Source of the DNA: Melghirimyces profundicolus
GTDB lineage: Bacteria; Bacillota; Bacilli; Thermoactinomycetales; DSM-45169
Assembly (NCBI RefSeq): GCF_003054245.1
Contig: NZ_QBKR01000017.1
Coordinates: 1 to 64,000 of the forward strand
DNA length: 64,000 nt
Direction: 5' to 3'
Shown: piece by piece, positions 1 through 7,838 of the stretch
Numbering within the stretch: position 1 is the stretch's first letter
Layout of the letters: the number at the start of each line of letters is the position of its first letter
Position numbers and translations under genes: made by a program
Notes under the pieces: generated by a model
What the model saw: the letters and a program-made list of their open reading frames with translations, nothing else
What the model was told of the DNA's origin: nothing
The model's database searches: none

Positions 1-303
1 CACTCACAGAGCACAAGTCTCGCCGGGGTCGCTTCTCTCCCCGGTCTCGCTATGCACTCACAGAGCACAAGTCTCGCCGGGGTCGCTTCTCTCCCGGTCT
101 CGCTATGCACTCACAGAGCACAAGTCTCGCCGGGGTCGCTCTCTCCCGGTCTCGCTATGCACTCCACAGAGCACAAGTCTCGCCGGGGTCGCTCTCTCCC
201 GGTCTCGCTATGCACTCACAGAGCACAAGTCTCGCCGGGGTCGCTCTCTCCCGGTCTCGCTATGCACTCACAGAGCACAAGTCTCGCCGGGGTCGCTTCT
301 TCT
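1..303. repeat. Tandem repeat block, six units of 52-54 bp, cut by the window edge
   Basis: Six near-identical units start at 1, 55, 108, 160, 213 and 265, with no spacer between them. Each unit begins CACTCACAGAGCACAAGTCT. The block is the reverse-strand counterpart of the tandem units inside the dispersed element at 41460-41989, so it is probably the tandem part of another copy whose left part lies outside the window. The last unit is incomplete and runs into unrelated sequence at about 303 without a recognisable element end. Open reading frames here (for example 52-492) are only repeats read as protein. Confidence 0.9.
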
Positions 304-365
304 GAGCCTCGCCATTTAGGCAAAAGAACCCTCTTTTTCAAAAGGACATTTTTCCCGACTTCCTC

Positions 366-806
366 TCAGCGGCTCTCCAGAATCAGAGTCACCGGGCCAT
401 CGTTGGTCAGTTCCACCTGCATCATCGCCCCGAACACCCCGGTTTCCACCGGTACACCGTGGGACAACAGCTGTTGGTTGAACCGGTGGTAGAGCTCTTC
501 AGCCACCTCCGGGGGAGCGGCGGCCATGAAATTGGGACGGCGGCCTTTCCGGCAATCTCCGTAGAGGGTGAACTGGGATACGGACAGGATGGCTCCGCCC
601 ACATCCAGGAGGGAACGGTTCATCTTGCCGTTTTCGTCTTCAAAGATCCGAAGGTGGACCAGCTTGTCCGCGATGTATCGGATCTCCTCCGGGCCGTCCC
701 CTTCGGTGAATCCGACCAGGCAGACCAATCCGTGATCGATGGCACCGGTGGTTTCTCCTTCCACCGTCACGCGGGCGGCTTTCGCCCGTTGGATTACGAC
801 CCGCAC
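366..806 (-). CDS. dtd: D-aminoacyl-tRNA deacylase
   Basis: The product (146 aa) hydrolyses D-amino acids, and mischarged glycine, from tRNA in the cytoplasm, a chirality checkpoint in translation. The length is typical. The catalytic block [10 protein letters not shown] at about residues 75-84 carries the conserved Thr80, and the C-terminal NDGPVT motif supplies the Gly-Pro pair that gates the active site. The ATG at 806 follows a good ribosome binding site (CAGAGGAGG in transcript sense). In many Firmicutes dtd directly follows relA, as here, but the two are separated by about 270 bases with no gene, so co-transcription is likely but not proven. Confidence 0.95.
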   Translation of the reverse strand: MRVVIQRAKAARVTVEGETTGAIDHGLVCLVGFTEGDGPEEIRYIADKLVHLRIFEDENGKMNRSLLDVGGAILSVSQFTLYGDCRKGRRPNFMAAAPPEVAEELYHRFNQQLLSHGVPVETGVFGAMMQVELTNDGPVTLILESR

Positions 807-1075
807 AGTTTTCCTCCTCTGCTTTCAACGGTTGGGTGTGTGGATGACCCCTATGGGGTCGGCGGACGTGTTTTGCCACGCGACCGTTGGCCATCCAGCA
901 TGGAAATGGAAGTGCTGACTCTCCGCTCGAATCATCCTGTCGGCAGGGACAAAGCCCTTCGGGGCGCTTCAGCCTCTGAGTGCCCTCCCCCGAGATCCTT
1001 CGCGAACAGGATGGCAAAAGTCGCTTTGGCAATAACGCCTCCTCCACACGAGTGAATGGTGAATCGACAGTGGGG
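807..1075. other. relA-dtd spacer, no gene seen
   Basis: About 270 bases lie between the expected end of relA and dtd. I see no homologous reading frame, tRNA or clear terminator. The frames that cross it are unlike any protein family I recognise. Confidence 0.5.
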
Positions 1076-1141
1076 TTATTGCATGATTCGACGGACGCTG
1101 TAAATATCGCGCACCCTTTTGATTCTCTCCACCACAGATTG

Positions 1142-3226
1142 CTAGTGATTGATGTTCCGGATCGAGATCGACATGTTGATGGTGGCCATCCCCCGACGGT
1201 CGGCTTTCCCGTTGACGGCGGACAGATTGACCCGGCATTCCGAGACAGCCTGAAGCACCTCGTTCAGGAGCCCGTTCCGATCGAGACCCGAGACTTCGAT
1301 GTCCACATTGTAATACTGATCGGGGACGCCTTCCCACTCCACGGGAATCATCCGGTTTTCTTCCACTCCCTGCAGGTTGGGACAGTCCGCCCGGTGGACC
1401 GAAACCCCGCGTCCCTGGGTGACGAAACCCTTGATTTCATCACCGGGTACGGGATTGCAGCAGCGGGAGAGCCGGACCAGGAGATTGTCAACGCCCCGCA
1501 CGCGGACCCCGTGACCGACCCGTTTCCGCCGGGTCGGCATCGCTTTGACGTCGGGAAGAACCAGGGGTTTCTCTTCTTCCGGACGAAGGCCTTCCGTCAA
1601 GCGGTTCACCACCTGGGCCGGTGAGATTCCCCCATAACCGACGGCGGCGTACATGTCGTCTTCATCGGGAAAGTTGAACGTGTTGGCCACTTCCTTGACC
1701 CGGTCTGAGGAAAGGACGGAAGCGGGATCGAAATCCTGCTTTTTGAGCGCCGTCTCGATTGCTTCCCGTCCCTTGGCGACGCTTTCCTCCCGCTGCTCTT
1801 TTTTGAACCAGTTACGGATTTTGTTTCGGGCATGGGAAGATTTAACCAGTTTCAACCAGTCCCGGCTCGGTCCGTAACTGTGTTTGGAGGTTAGAATCTC
1901 CACGATGTCCCCCGTTTTCAACTGGTAATCCAGGGGAACCATTTTATTGTTCACTTTGGCCCCGATGCACCGGTTGCCCACTTCCGTGTGAATCCGGTAG
2001 GCGAAATCCAGCGGAACGGACCCGGCCGGCAACTCCAATACGTCCCCCTTGGGCGTGAAGACAAACACCACGTCAGAAAACCAGTCGACCTTCAGGTTTT
2101 CCACGAATTCCCGGGCATCACGGGTTTCCTGTTGCATCTCCAGGATTTCCCGGAAGTATTTCAGCTTTTCGTTAAAGGTCGTCTCCGCCTCAACCCCTTC
2201 TTTGTAGGCCCAGTGTGCGGCAATCCCGTACTCGGCGACACGGTGCATTTCACGGGTTCGGATCTGGACCTCGATCGGTTCTCCCTTCGGACCGATCACT
2301 GTCGTGTGGAGGGACTGATACAGGTTGGCCTTGGGCATGGCGATATAATCTTTAAACCGGCCCGGCATCGGTTTCCAGATGGTATGGATGATTCCCAGCA
2401 CGGCATAGCAGTCCCGGATGGAATCGACCAAAACCCGAACGGCCAACAGATCGTAGATTTCGTTGAATTGCTTTTGGTGTTTGACCATCTTACGGTAAAT
2501 GCTGTAGATGTGTTTCGGCCGTCCCGATATTTCCGCCTCCACATCCATGTCCTTGAGGCGTTCGCGAATCGTCGAAATCACTTCTTCCAAGTTCTTTTCC
2601 CGTTCCGCCCGCTTTTGTTTCATCAGGTTGACGATCCGATAGTATTGCTGGGGATTCAGGTTCCGGAGGGCAATATCCTCCAGCTCCCACTTGATCGTCG
2701 AAATCCCCAACCGGTGGGCAAGAGGGGCAAAAATCTCCAACGTTTCCTGGGAGATGCGACGCCGTTTGGCTTCCGGCAGATACCGCAGCGTCCGCATGTT
2801 GTGGAGCCGATCCGCCAGTTTGATCAGAATCACCCGGATGTCCTGGGCCATCGCCACAAACATCTTTCGGTGATTTTCCGCCTGATGCTCGGCGTTGGAT
2901 TTATATTTCATCCGCTTTTTCAGTTTGGTGAGGCCATCCACAATCTGGGCCACCGTTTCCCCGAACTCTTCTTCCAAAGTTTCCAGGCTGACCCCGGTAT
3001 CCTCCACCACGTCGTGAAGGATGGCGGCGGTCAGGGTGGTGGCATCCATCTGCAGTTCCCCCAGAATCCCGGCAACCGCCACCGGATGGTGAATATATTC
3101 TTCCCCGGATTTGCGGGTTTGGCCTTTATGCGCTTCAGCGGCAAAGAGATAGGCCCGTTTCACCTGTTCCAGTTCTTCTTTTGTTAAATAACGGGCCACG
3201 ATCTCCATTAATTTTTCAATCGGCAT
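1142..3226 (-). CDS. relA: Bifunctional (p)ppGpp synthetase/hydrolase, C-terminus cut by an amber codon
   Basis: This Rel/SpoT-type enzyme (694 aa as annotated) makes and degrades the alarmone (p)ppGpp in the stringent response. The N-terminal HD hydrolase domain shows HHPVAVAG and HDVVEDT (HD at 71-72, ED at 75-76). The synthetase domain includes the G-loop region GRFKDYIAMPKANLYQSLHT near residues 285-310, followed by a TGS domain (about 390-460) and a C-terminal ACT-type RRM domain. The frame stops at a TAG (1142-1144) in the middle of the ACT domain. Directly beyond it, in the same frame, the sequence continues as the normal Rel ending (QSVVERIKRVRDIYSVRRIM then Q) to a TAA at 1076-1078. 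The expected residue at the TAG is Leu, one base from TTG. It is therefore a nonsense mutation, a sequencing error or an amber-readthrough site. The start ATG at 3226 has a GGTGTGGAG ribosome binding site. Confidence 0.95.
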   Translation of the reverse strand: MPIEKLMEIVARYLTKEELEQVKRAYLFAAEAHKGQTRKSGEEYIHHPVAVAGILGELQMDATTLTAAILHDVVEDTGVSLETLEEEFGETVAQIVDGLTKLKKRMKYKSNAEHQAENHRKMFVAMAQDIRVILIKLADRLHNMRTLRYLPEAKRRRISQETLEIFAPLAHRLGISTIKWELEDIALRNLNPQQYYRIVNLMKQKRAEREKNLEEVISTIRERLKDMDVEAEISGRPKHIYSIYRKMVKHQKQFNEIYDLLAVRVLVDSIRDCYAVLGIIHTIWKPMPGRFKDYIAMPKANLYQSLHTTVIGPKGEPIEVQIRTREMHRVAEYGIAAHWAYKEGVEAETTFNEKLKYFREILEMQQETRDAREFVENLKVDWFSDVVFVFTPKGDVLELPAGSVPLDFAYRIHTEVGNRCIGAKVNNKMVPLDYQLKTGDIVEILTSKHSYGPSRDWLKLVKSSHARNKIRNWFKKEQREESVAKGREAIETALKKQDFDPASVLSSDRVKEVANTFNFPDEDDMYAAVGYGGISPAQVVNRLTEGLRPEEEKPLVLPDVKAMPTRRKRVGHGVRVRGVDNLLVRLSRCCNPVPGDEIKGFVTQGRGVSVHRADCPNLQGVEENRMIPVEWEGVPDQYYNVDIEVSGLDRNGLLNEVLQAVSECRVNLSAVNGKADRRGMATINMSISIRNINH

Positions 3227-3344
3227 ATCTCCACACCCTAATAGCGTGATCCAACATTTTTCCTTTCATTATCTCTAAATGGAACGATGAAGTAAAGAGA
3301 TAACCTCCGCCGGGGAAAGGAACGCGGCTCCCCTTCAAACAGGA

Positions 3345-3370
3345 CAAACCCGGCGGATAAGCCGGGTTTG
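3345..3370 (-). terminator. Rho-independent terminator candidate after the small membrane protein gene
   Basis: The inverted repeat CAAACCCGGC/GCCGGGTTTG has a 6-base loop and lies 15 bases past the stop of the gene ending at 3385. The T-tract is poor. Confidence 0.55.
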
Positions 3371-3384
3371 GTTGAAAGCTGCGG

Positions 3385-3732
3385 TCAACGATGGCGGCGA
3401 CGGAAACCGAAGCCGCCGCTCTGGTAACGAATATACAGAAACAGGGCGGAAGCGAGGATCGCCAGGATCATCATCACCGTATACTGTGCCACCCCGTCTT
3501 CGCTGTCCTGCATCATGATCGGTGCCACAATCACCCCGCCGTAAGCGGCCAGTTCAAAGGAAAACAAAAACCTTTTCCAGGCCCGATAGAGATAGTCCCG
3601 TACATTGATATCACCGGGGGTGAACAGTTCCCTGAAAAAGAGAAGCATAATGAAGACCATCCATATGAGAAAACCACCTACCACCAGTCGGGCAAAACCA
3701 CCTACCAAATCTGAAAAGAAATCTTCAAACAT
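3385..3732 (-). CDS. Small membrane protein of unknown function
   Basis: This 115-aa protein begins MFEDFFSDLVGG at an ATG (3730-3732) preceded by GGGAGGG; the longer frame to 3828 has no ribosome binding site. Three hydrophobic segments are visible, at about 10-35, 55-75 and 80-100, with an Arg-rich tail (GFRRRHR), so it should sit in the cytoplasmic membrane. It lies just downstream of the class A penicillin-binding protein gene on the same strand, with 88 bases between them, and may be co-transcribed with it. I recognise no family; a link to cell-wall synthesis is only suggested by position. Confidence 0.75.
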   Translation of the reverse strand: MFEDFFSDLVGGFARLVVGGFLIWMVFIMLLFFRELFTPGDINVRDYLYRAWKRFLFSFELAAYGGVIVAPIMMQDSEDGVAQYTVMMILAILASALFLYIRYQSGGFGFRRRHR

Positions 3733-3820
3733 CGGTTGCCCTCCCTTCTTCCATGCATTTAAGGATAACAGAACCGTCAACGGAAAAGCAAAAGGAGGAG
3801 CGGGATTTCCCGGCCCGGGA

Positions 3821-5890
3821 TCAGTCACGCTTCCATTCTTCCATCTTTTTCTTCCATTTCTCCCGCTTCTTTTTCAGCTCTTTCTCCCACTTGTCTTTCT
3901 TTTTCTCCCACTCCTTCTTCAGTTTTTCCCTCAGATTTCCGTCTTTCTTTTCATTTTTCTCCTTCTCCCGTTCCACTCTGGGGGGTTCCTTCCATTTCAC
4001 GGTGGAAAGATCGAACTTCCCTGCCGGTTGCCCCCGGAGGGCGCCGGTCATCAACTCCCTGAAAACGGGAGCGGCTGTGGAACCGCTGGAGGCGTTCAGA
4101 TAATGTTCGGAATCCGTCTTGTCATAACCGATCCAGACCGCCCCCACCAGGTTGGGGGTGTATCCCACAAACCATACGTCTTTGGCACCGTCCCCGCCGC
4201 CGGGAAGCTGGGTCGTGCCTGTTTTTCCCGCAGTGGGATGACCGGGAATGAGAGCGTTTTTACCGGTTCCTTCCCTGACCACCCCCTTGAGCATGTAGGT
4301 GATGTGCTGAGCCACTTTGGGCTGGGTGACCCGGACCGATTTTTTGTACCATTTTCCCAACAGCTTCCCGTCCGCCGTTTCCACCCGGCGGATGGTGTGA
4401 GCATCGACCATGATGCCGTTGTTGGCGAATGCGGAGTACGCCTGGGCCATCTGCAAGGGCGAGACCCCCTCGTTCAACCCTCCCAGAGCGAGACCCAGTT
4501 GACGGTCCTCCTTGGTCAGCGGGATCCCGAGGGATTTTGAAAAGCGGTACCCTTTTTCCACTCCGATCTGGTCCAGCAGCCAGACCGCCGGCACATTGAG
4601 GGAATCGACCACGGCTTCATACATGGTCACCCCGCCCCGGTACCGTCCGTCATAGTTTTTGGGGGCGTAATCGCCAAACTGCATCGGTTCGTCCTTCAGG
4701 CGCATGTCGATCCCGTGTCCCTCCGCCAAGGCGGGAGCATAAACCGACAGCGGCTTCATCGTGGACCCGGGTTGGCGTTTCAATTGGGTGGCCCGGTTAA
4801 ACCCACGGAAAACGTGTTCTCCACGGCCTCCCATCAGGGCACGCACCCCACCGGTTTTGGGATCCACCAGAACACTGCCGCTTTGAACGAGCCGGTCTCC
4901 CGCACCCGTGGGAAAGAGATCGTTCCGGCTGTAAACTTTTTCCGCCGCCCGCTGCATGCGGGGGTCCAGCTCGGTATGGATGCGCAGCCCCCCGGAAAGG
5001 ACCTCTTTTTCGGTCAGATCGTAGCGCTGAATCGCCTCTTGGATAATCGCGTCGACATAGGAGGCGTAACGGCCCCGGTAATCATCCGGTTTCTGCCCTT
5101 GCAGCACGATGTCTTTCGCTTTGGCTCGTTCGACGGCCTGTTCGTCGATAAACCCTTCCTCTTCCATCCGCTTCAGCACCACATCCCGGCGTGCCATCGC
5201 CGTGTTGAAATTCTTGAAGGGGGAAAGGGAAGAGGGGGCTTTGATCATTCCCGCCAACAGGGCCGATTCCCCGAGGGTCAGTTCCTTCGGCTCTTTCCCG
5301 AAGTACGTGTGAGCGGCCTTTTTCAGTCCCCAGGCCCCTTCACCGAAATAAACGGTGTTAAAGTAGTACTCCATGATCTCTTCTTTGGTGTATCGACGCT
5401 CGATCTTTTTGGCCAAGAGAATCTCTTTCCATTTTCTCTTATACGTGCGGTCCTGGGTGAGGAAGACGTTTTTGGCCAACTGCTGGGTGATGGTGCTCCC
5501 GCCCTGAACCGTCTCACCCGCCCGCAGATTGGCAAGGCCCGCGCGAAGGGTTCCCCAATAGTCCACTCCGGAATGGCGGTAGAAACGGTGGTCTTCGATG
5601 GCCACCACCGCCTGAATCATATGGTTGGGAACTTCCTTCATATCGACGCTTTCCGATTTGGAGGCGGAGATTTTACTGGCCACCTCCCCGTTCCGGTCCA
5701 GAATGACGGTCGGCTGGGGTGACGCTTTCTCCAGTGCGCTCACATCCCGGGTCCAGATCATGAGATTGAAGATGAGTACCAGGATCACTGCAAAAGCGGC
5801 CAACCCCCAGACGGTCTTCCGGAACCAGCCTGTTTGCCACCAACGGAATACGGTGCGCTTCAATCCCTTTCGATCCAATTTCGGCTCCAT
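3821..5890 (-). CDS. Class A penicillin-binding protein (PBP1A family)
   Basis: This bifunctional peptidoglycan glycosyltransferase/transpeptidase (689 aa) polymerises and cross-links cell-wall glycan on the outer face of the membrane. A single membrane anchor lies at about 26-46. The GT51 domain carries the catalytic EDHRFYRH (Glu99) and QGGSTITQQLAKN. The transpeptidase domain has all three motifs: STMK (Ser376), SLN (430) and KTGTT (556). The last 60 residues are an almost uninterrupted Lys/Glu tail, as in PonA-type enzymes, here probably a charged helix. The ATG at 5890 is set by AAGGAG just upstream; the longer frame to 6040 lacks support. The leader may contain an attenuator (see 6022-6060). 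Confidence 0.95.
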   Translation of the reverse strand: MEPKLDRKGLKRTVFRWWQTGWFRKTVWGLAAFAVILVLIFNLMIWTRDVSALEKASPQPTVILDRNGEVASKISASKSESVDMKEVPNHMIQAVVAIEDHRFYRHSGVDYWGTLRAGLANLRAGETVQGGSTITQQLAKNVFLTQDRTYKRKWKEILLAKKIERRYTKEEIMEYYFNTVYFGEGAWGLKKAAHTYFGKEPKELTLGESALLAGMIKAPSSLSPFKNFNTAMARRDVVLKRMEEEGFIDEQAVERAKAKDIVLQGQKPDDYRGRYASYVDAIIQEAIQRYDLTEKEVLSGGLRIHTELDPRMQRAAEKVYSRNDLFPTGAGDRLVQSGSVLVDPKTGGVRALMGGRGEHVFRGFNRATQLKRQPGSTMKPLSVYAPALAEGHGIDMRLKDEPMQFGDYAPKNYDGRYRGGVTMYEAVVDSLNVPAVWLLDQIGVEKGYRFSKSLGIPLTKEDRQLGLALGGLNEGVSPLQMAQAYSAFANNGIMVDAHTIRRVETADGKLLGKWYKKSVRVTQPKVAQHITYMLKGVVREGTGKNALIPGHPTAGKTGTTQLPGGGDGAKDVWFVGYTPNLVGAVWIGYDKTDSEHYLNASSGSTAAPVFRELMTGALRGQPAGKFDLSTVKWKEPPRVEREKEKNEKKDGNLREKLKKEWEKKKDKWEKELKKKREKWKKKMEEWKRD

Positions 5891-6021
5891 GATTCTGATC
5901 TCCTTCTGATTCTGTGCCCCCGAAGGGACACCCCATCCCCGCGAGAGGGCGGCCCGCCTGAAGCGGAACCGCCCTTCCCCGGGATGGATGACGTTCCTGT
6001 TGTGGCGTTTGACGCAAAAAA

Positions 6022-6060
6022 CCGGGGCGATCCCGATCAAAGGGGCATCCCGTGCCCCGG
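6022..6060 (-). terminator. Possible attenuator in the leader of the class A PBP gene
   Basis: Read on the minus strand, CCGGGGC pairs with GCCCCGG across a 25-base loop and is followed by TTTTTT, the signature of an intrinsic terminator. No minus-strand gene lies upstream that it could serve. It sits between a candidate promoter (TGGTACAAT, 6091-6099) and the PBP start. The 5' arm can instead pair within the loop (GGGGCA with TGCCCC), so the two hairpins exclude each other. I see no T-box sequence or known riboswitch motif. Confidence 0.45.
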
Positions 6061-6090
6061 GCCCTCTGATTCACCCCGACTTACAGCTAA

Positions 6091-6099
6091 ATTGTACCA
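6091..6099 (-). promoter_or_regulatory. Candidate extended -10 promoter for the class A PBP gene
   Basis: On the minus strand TGGTACAAT matches an extended -10 element (TGnTAtAAT), with no good -35. Transcription from about 6084 would give a leader of roughly 190 bases holding the attenuator-like hairpins. Confidence 0.45.
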
Positions 6100-6508
6100 G
6101 AAAACATTTGCCTTGAGGAGAGTGGAGATCCGCAATGGATCCACTTCCCCCTACATCCTTTTCCCGCCACAGGGACACCCTTTGGAATACCGGGCCGCCG
6201 ATGGGATCACTTTCGGAAGGGGGAAGGAAATTTGAAACCCAAAGACCGCCGCATGAAAGCGGAGATGAAAGCCGAGAACCTCCTCTCGGCTTCGGATGCG
6301 AATGAAGACGTGAGCCCGCCCGGGTCCGGACGGACGGAACGCCGGATTTCCACCTCATTCCGCTCCGATAAGGGAAACTTCACCGGACCCTTGCCGAATA
6401 AGGAGCAGGACAGCCGGGATGAAGCATGAACCATCCAAGATCGCCCGGTCCATTGGGGCCGGGCCGCTTTATTCCGGATCATGCTTCACGGCACTTTTTT
6501 TATGGTAT
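6100..6508. other. Long spacer between divergent genes, no gene seen
   Basis: About 400 bases lie between the PBP promoter and the CRP/FNR-type gene. Short frames exist on both strands (for example 6232-6429), but none has a ribosome binding site or a recognisable family. A GAAGCATGA/ATGCTTC pairing near 6422-6487 flanks a GC-rich stretch and may be a hairpin. Confidence 0.4.
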
Positions 6509-6514
6509 TATAAT
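6485..6514 (+). promoter_or_regulatory. Sigma-A-type promoter for the CRP/FNR-type regulator
   Basis: A perfect TATAAT at 6509-6514 is preceded by a weak -35 TTCACG at 6485-6490, with an 18-base spacer, about 30 bases before the gene start. Confidence 0.6.
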
Positions 6515-6543
6515 GGATCGGACCGATGAGGGGGGTGTTTTCC

Positions 6544-7242
6544 ATGACAGATGCATTTCTGAAAAAGATCGGCCTCTTCCGGGAGGTGGAGGAACCGGTC
6601 TTGGAATGGCTTCAAAACAGTATGATCCAACGGAAATATTCAAAAGGAAATACCGTCTTCTTCCGGGGGGAGGAAATCAACCGTCTCTTCATCGTCCGAG
6701 CGGGACGGATCCGGTTGTCCGGAACGGATCCGGAGGGACACAGACTCTTCCGGATCGACCAACTGGAAGGAGATTGGTTTCCCAAATTCGGTTTTTTCCA
6801 CCCCGCCACCTTTCTGTGGGACGCCCAGGCCACGGAAGAAACCACCCTTCTTGTCCTCCCGGCAGAGTGCATCAGAGAAGGTTTTGACACCTCTCCTCCA
6901 TTCGCCCGCTCCCTGCTCAGGGGAATGAGCCTCTGGATTGCGTCCTTGGAGGAACAGCTGAAAGAAATGGCTGTCTATCAAACACGGGAACGCCTCACAT
7001 CGCTTCTCCTCCGGCTCGGCACTCCACCTGACCGAAACGGCTGGAGTCGCATTCCTGTCTCTTTCACCCACCGGGAGATGGCCCAGATGATCGGGTCCAG
7101 CCGGGAAACGGTCAACCGGTTGATCGCGCGTCTTACAGCAGAAAACATTCTACGGTGGGATAAGGGAACCTGGATGATCCACGTGGGAAAAGCCGATTGC
7201 CGGATTAACGGGCAACATGACTGGCCGGGTGGAAACCCATGA
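6544..7242 (+). CDS. CRP/FNR-family transcription regulator
   Basis: This 232-aa DNA-binding protein has a cupin-like cNMP-type sensor domain (about 20-110), a dimer helix (115-145) and a C-terminal winged helix. The recognition helix SSRETVNRLIARL keeps the Arg-Glu-...-Arg triad that in E. coli CRP reads TGTGA half-sites. There is no N-terminal cysteine cluster (so not an FNR-type Fe-S sensor), and the cAMP-binding RSA signature is absent, so the effector is unknown. The ATG at 6544 follows GAGGGGGGTG; the ATG at 6526 lacks a site. A near-perfect CRP-type box lies at the end of this gene, in front of a truncated haemoglobin gene, its likely target. Confidence 0.9.
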   Translation: MTDAFLKKIGLFREVEEPVLEWLQNSMIQRKYSKGNTVFFRGEEINRLFIVRAGRIRLSGTDPEGHRLFRIDQLEGDWFPKFGFFHPATFLWDAQATEETTLLVLPAECIREGFDTSPPFARSLLRGMSLWIASLEEQLKEMAVYQTRERLTSLLLRLGTPPDRNGWSRIPVSFTHREMAQMIGSSRETVNRLIARLTAENILRWDKGTWMIHVGKADCRINGQHDWPGGNP

Positions 7243-7271
7243 CAAGTGTGACCCAGGTCATACTTGTCATG
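7238..7271. promoter_or_regulatory. CRP/FNR-type operator in front of the truncated haemoglobin gene
   Basis: Two 16-base arms (7238-7253 and 7256-7271) form an inverted repeat with a single mismatch. The core is TGTGA-N6-TCATA (7247-7262), almost the CRP consensus TGTGA-N6-TCACA. It overlaps the stop codon of the regulator gene. A -10-like TAAAGT at 7284-7289 would put the transcription start near 7296, with the operator centred at about -41.5, the class II activator position (inference). Confidence 0.75.
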
Positions 7272-7371
7272 ACCGGAATCTGTTAAAGTAAGAACTGGTT
7301 ACCCTCTGTTCCATGTTCATTCCATCCGTCGTGCAACCCGTTCCCATCTAATATGAGAGGGGGGACCATGG

Positions 7372-7737
7372 ATGACCAACCATTCTCTTTATGAGGCTCT
7401 TGGTGGAAAAGAAGGAATTGCTGCAGTGGTCAATGAATTCTATGATCGAATGATCACCGATGAAAGCGTCAGCCATTATTTTTTGGATACGGATACCGAT
7501 GCCCTGCGGGACCATCAGATTACATATTTTATCAGTCATGTGCTCGGAGGGCCGAAAGAATACAAGGGAAGCACCCTTCGCCATGCGCATAAAGGCCTCC
7601 ATATCACGTTTGAAGCTTATGAAACGGCGATCCGTCACATGAACGGAGCGTTGAGAAAGTACAACGTACCGATCGACATACGGGTGACCATCGAAGCTTT
7701 TCTTCGCTCGGTCAAGCCCCACATCATCGAAAAGTAA
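7372..7737 (+). CDS. Group I truncated haemoglobin
   Basis: This 121-aa 2-on-2 globin binds haem and O2 or NO; group I members commonly detoxify nitric oxide. The fold begins with the typical SLYEALGGKEGI, followed by VNEFYDRM. The proximal-histidine region is LRHAHKGLHIT at about 64-74. The ATG at 7372 has GAGGGGGG upstream; an overlapping ATG at 7368 is out of frame. It lies directly downstream of a CRP/FNR-type regulator and its probable operator, which suggests induction by NO or oxygen limitation. A terminator follows at once, so it is a single-gene transcript. Confidence 0.9.
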   Translation: MTNHSLYEALGGKEGIAAVVNEFYDRMITDESVSHYFLDTDTDALRDHQITYFISHVLGGPKEYKGSTLRHAHKGLHITFEAYETAIRHMNGALRKYNVPIDIRVTIEAFLRSVKPHIIEK

Positions 7738-7772
7738 ACGGAGACGGTGCCGTGGCGGCTCCGTTTTTTTTT
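7738..7772 (+). terminator. Rho-independent terminator after the haemoglobin gene
   Basis: The outer stem ACGGAG/CTCCGT encloses a GC-rich inner hairpin and is followed by eight or more T. Confidence 0.85.
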
Positions 7773-7838
7773 GCCTCTCCCGCCCTGTGATAAAATGAAA
7801 GGAGACCGATTCTTACGATTAGAAGGAGAGACCGTCTC

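Noticed and set aside
1-303. CRISPR array
   Set aside because: Units of 52-54 bp are contiguous, without unique spacers, and no cas genes are present. The same units lie within dispersed elements.
52-492. Open reading frames of 66-146 codons across the repeats at the left edge
   Set aside because: They merely read through tandem DNA repeats and then antisense to dtd. No ribosome binding site.
640-1055. Possible gene in the relA-dtd spacer
   Set aside because: Both frames overlap dtd antisense or in another frame, and neither resembles a known protein.
6232-6429. 65-codon frame upstream of the CRP/FNR-type gene
   Set aside because: No ribosome binding site, no family, and the region is a long divergent spacer.
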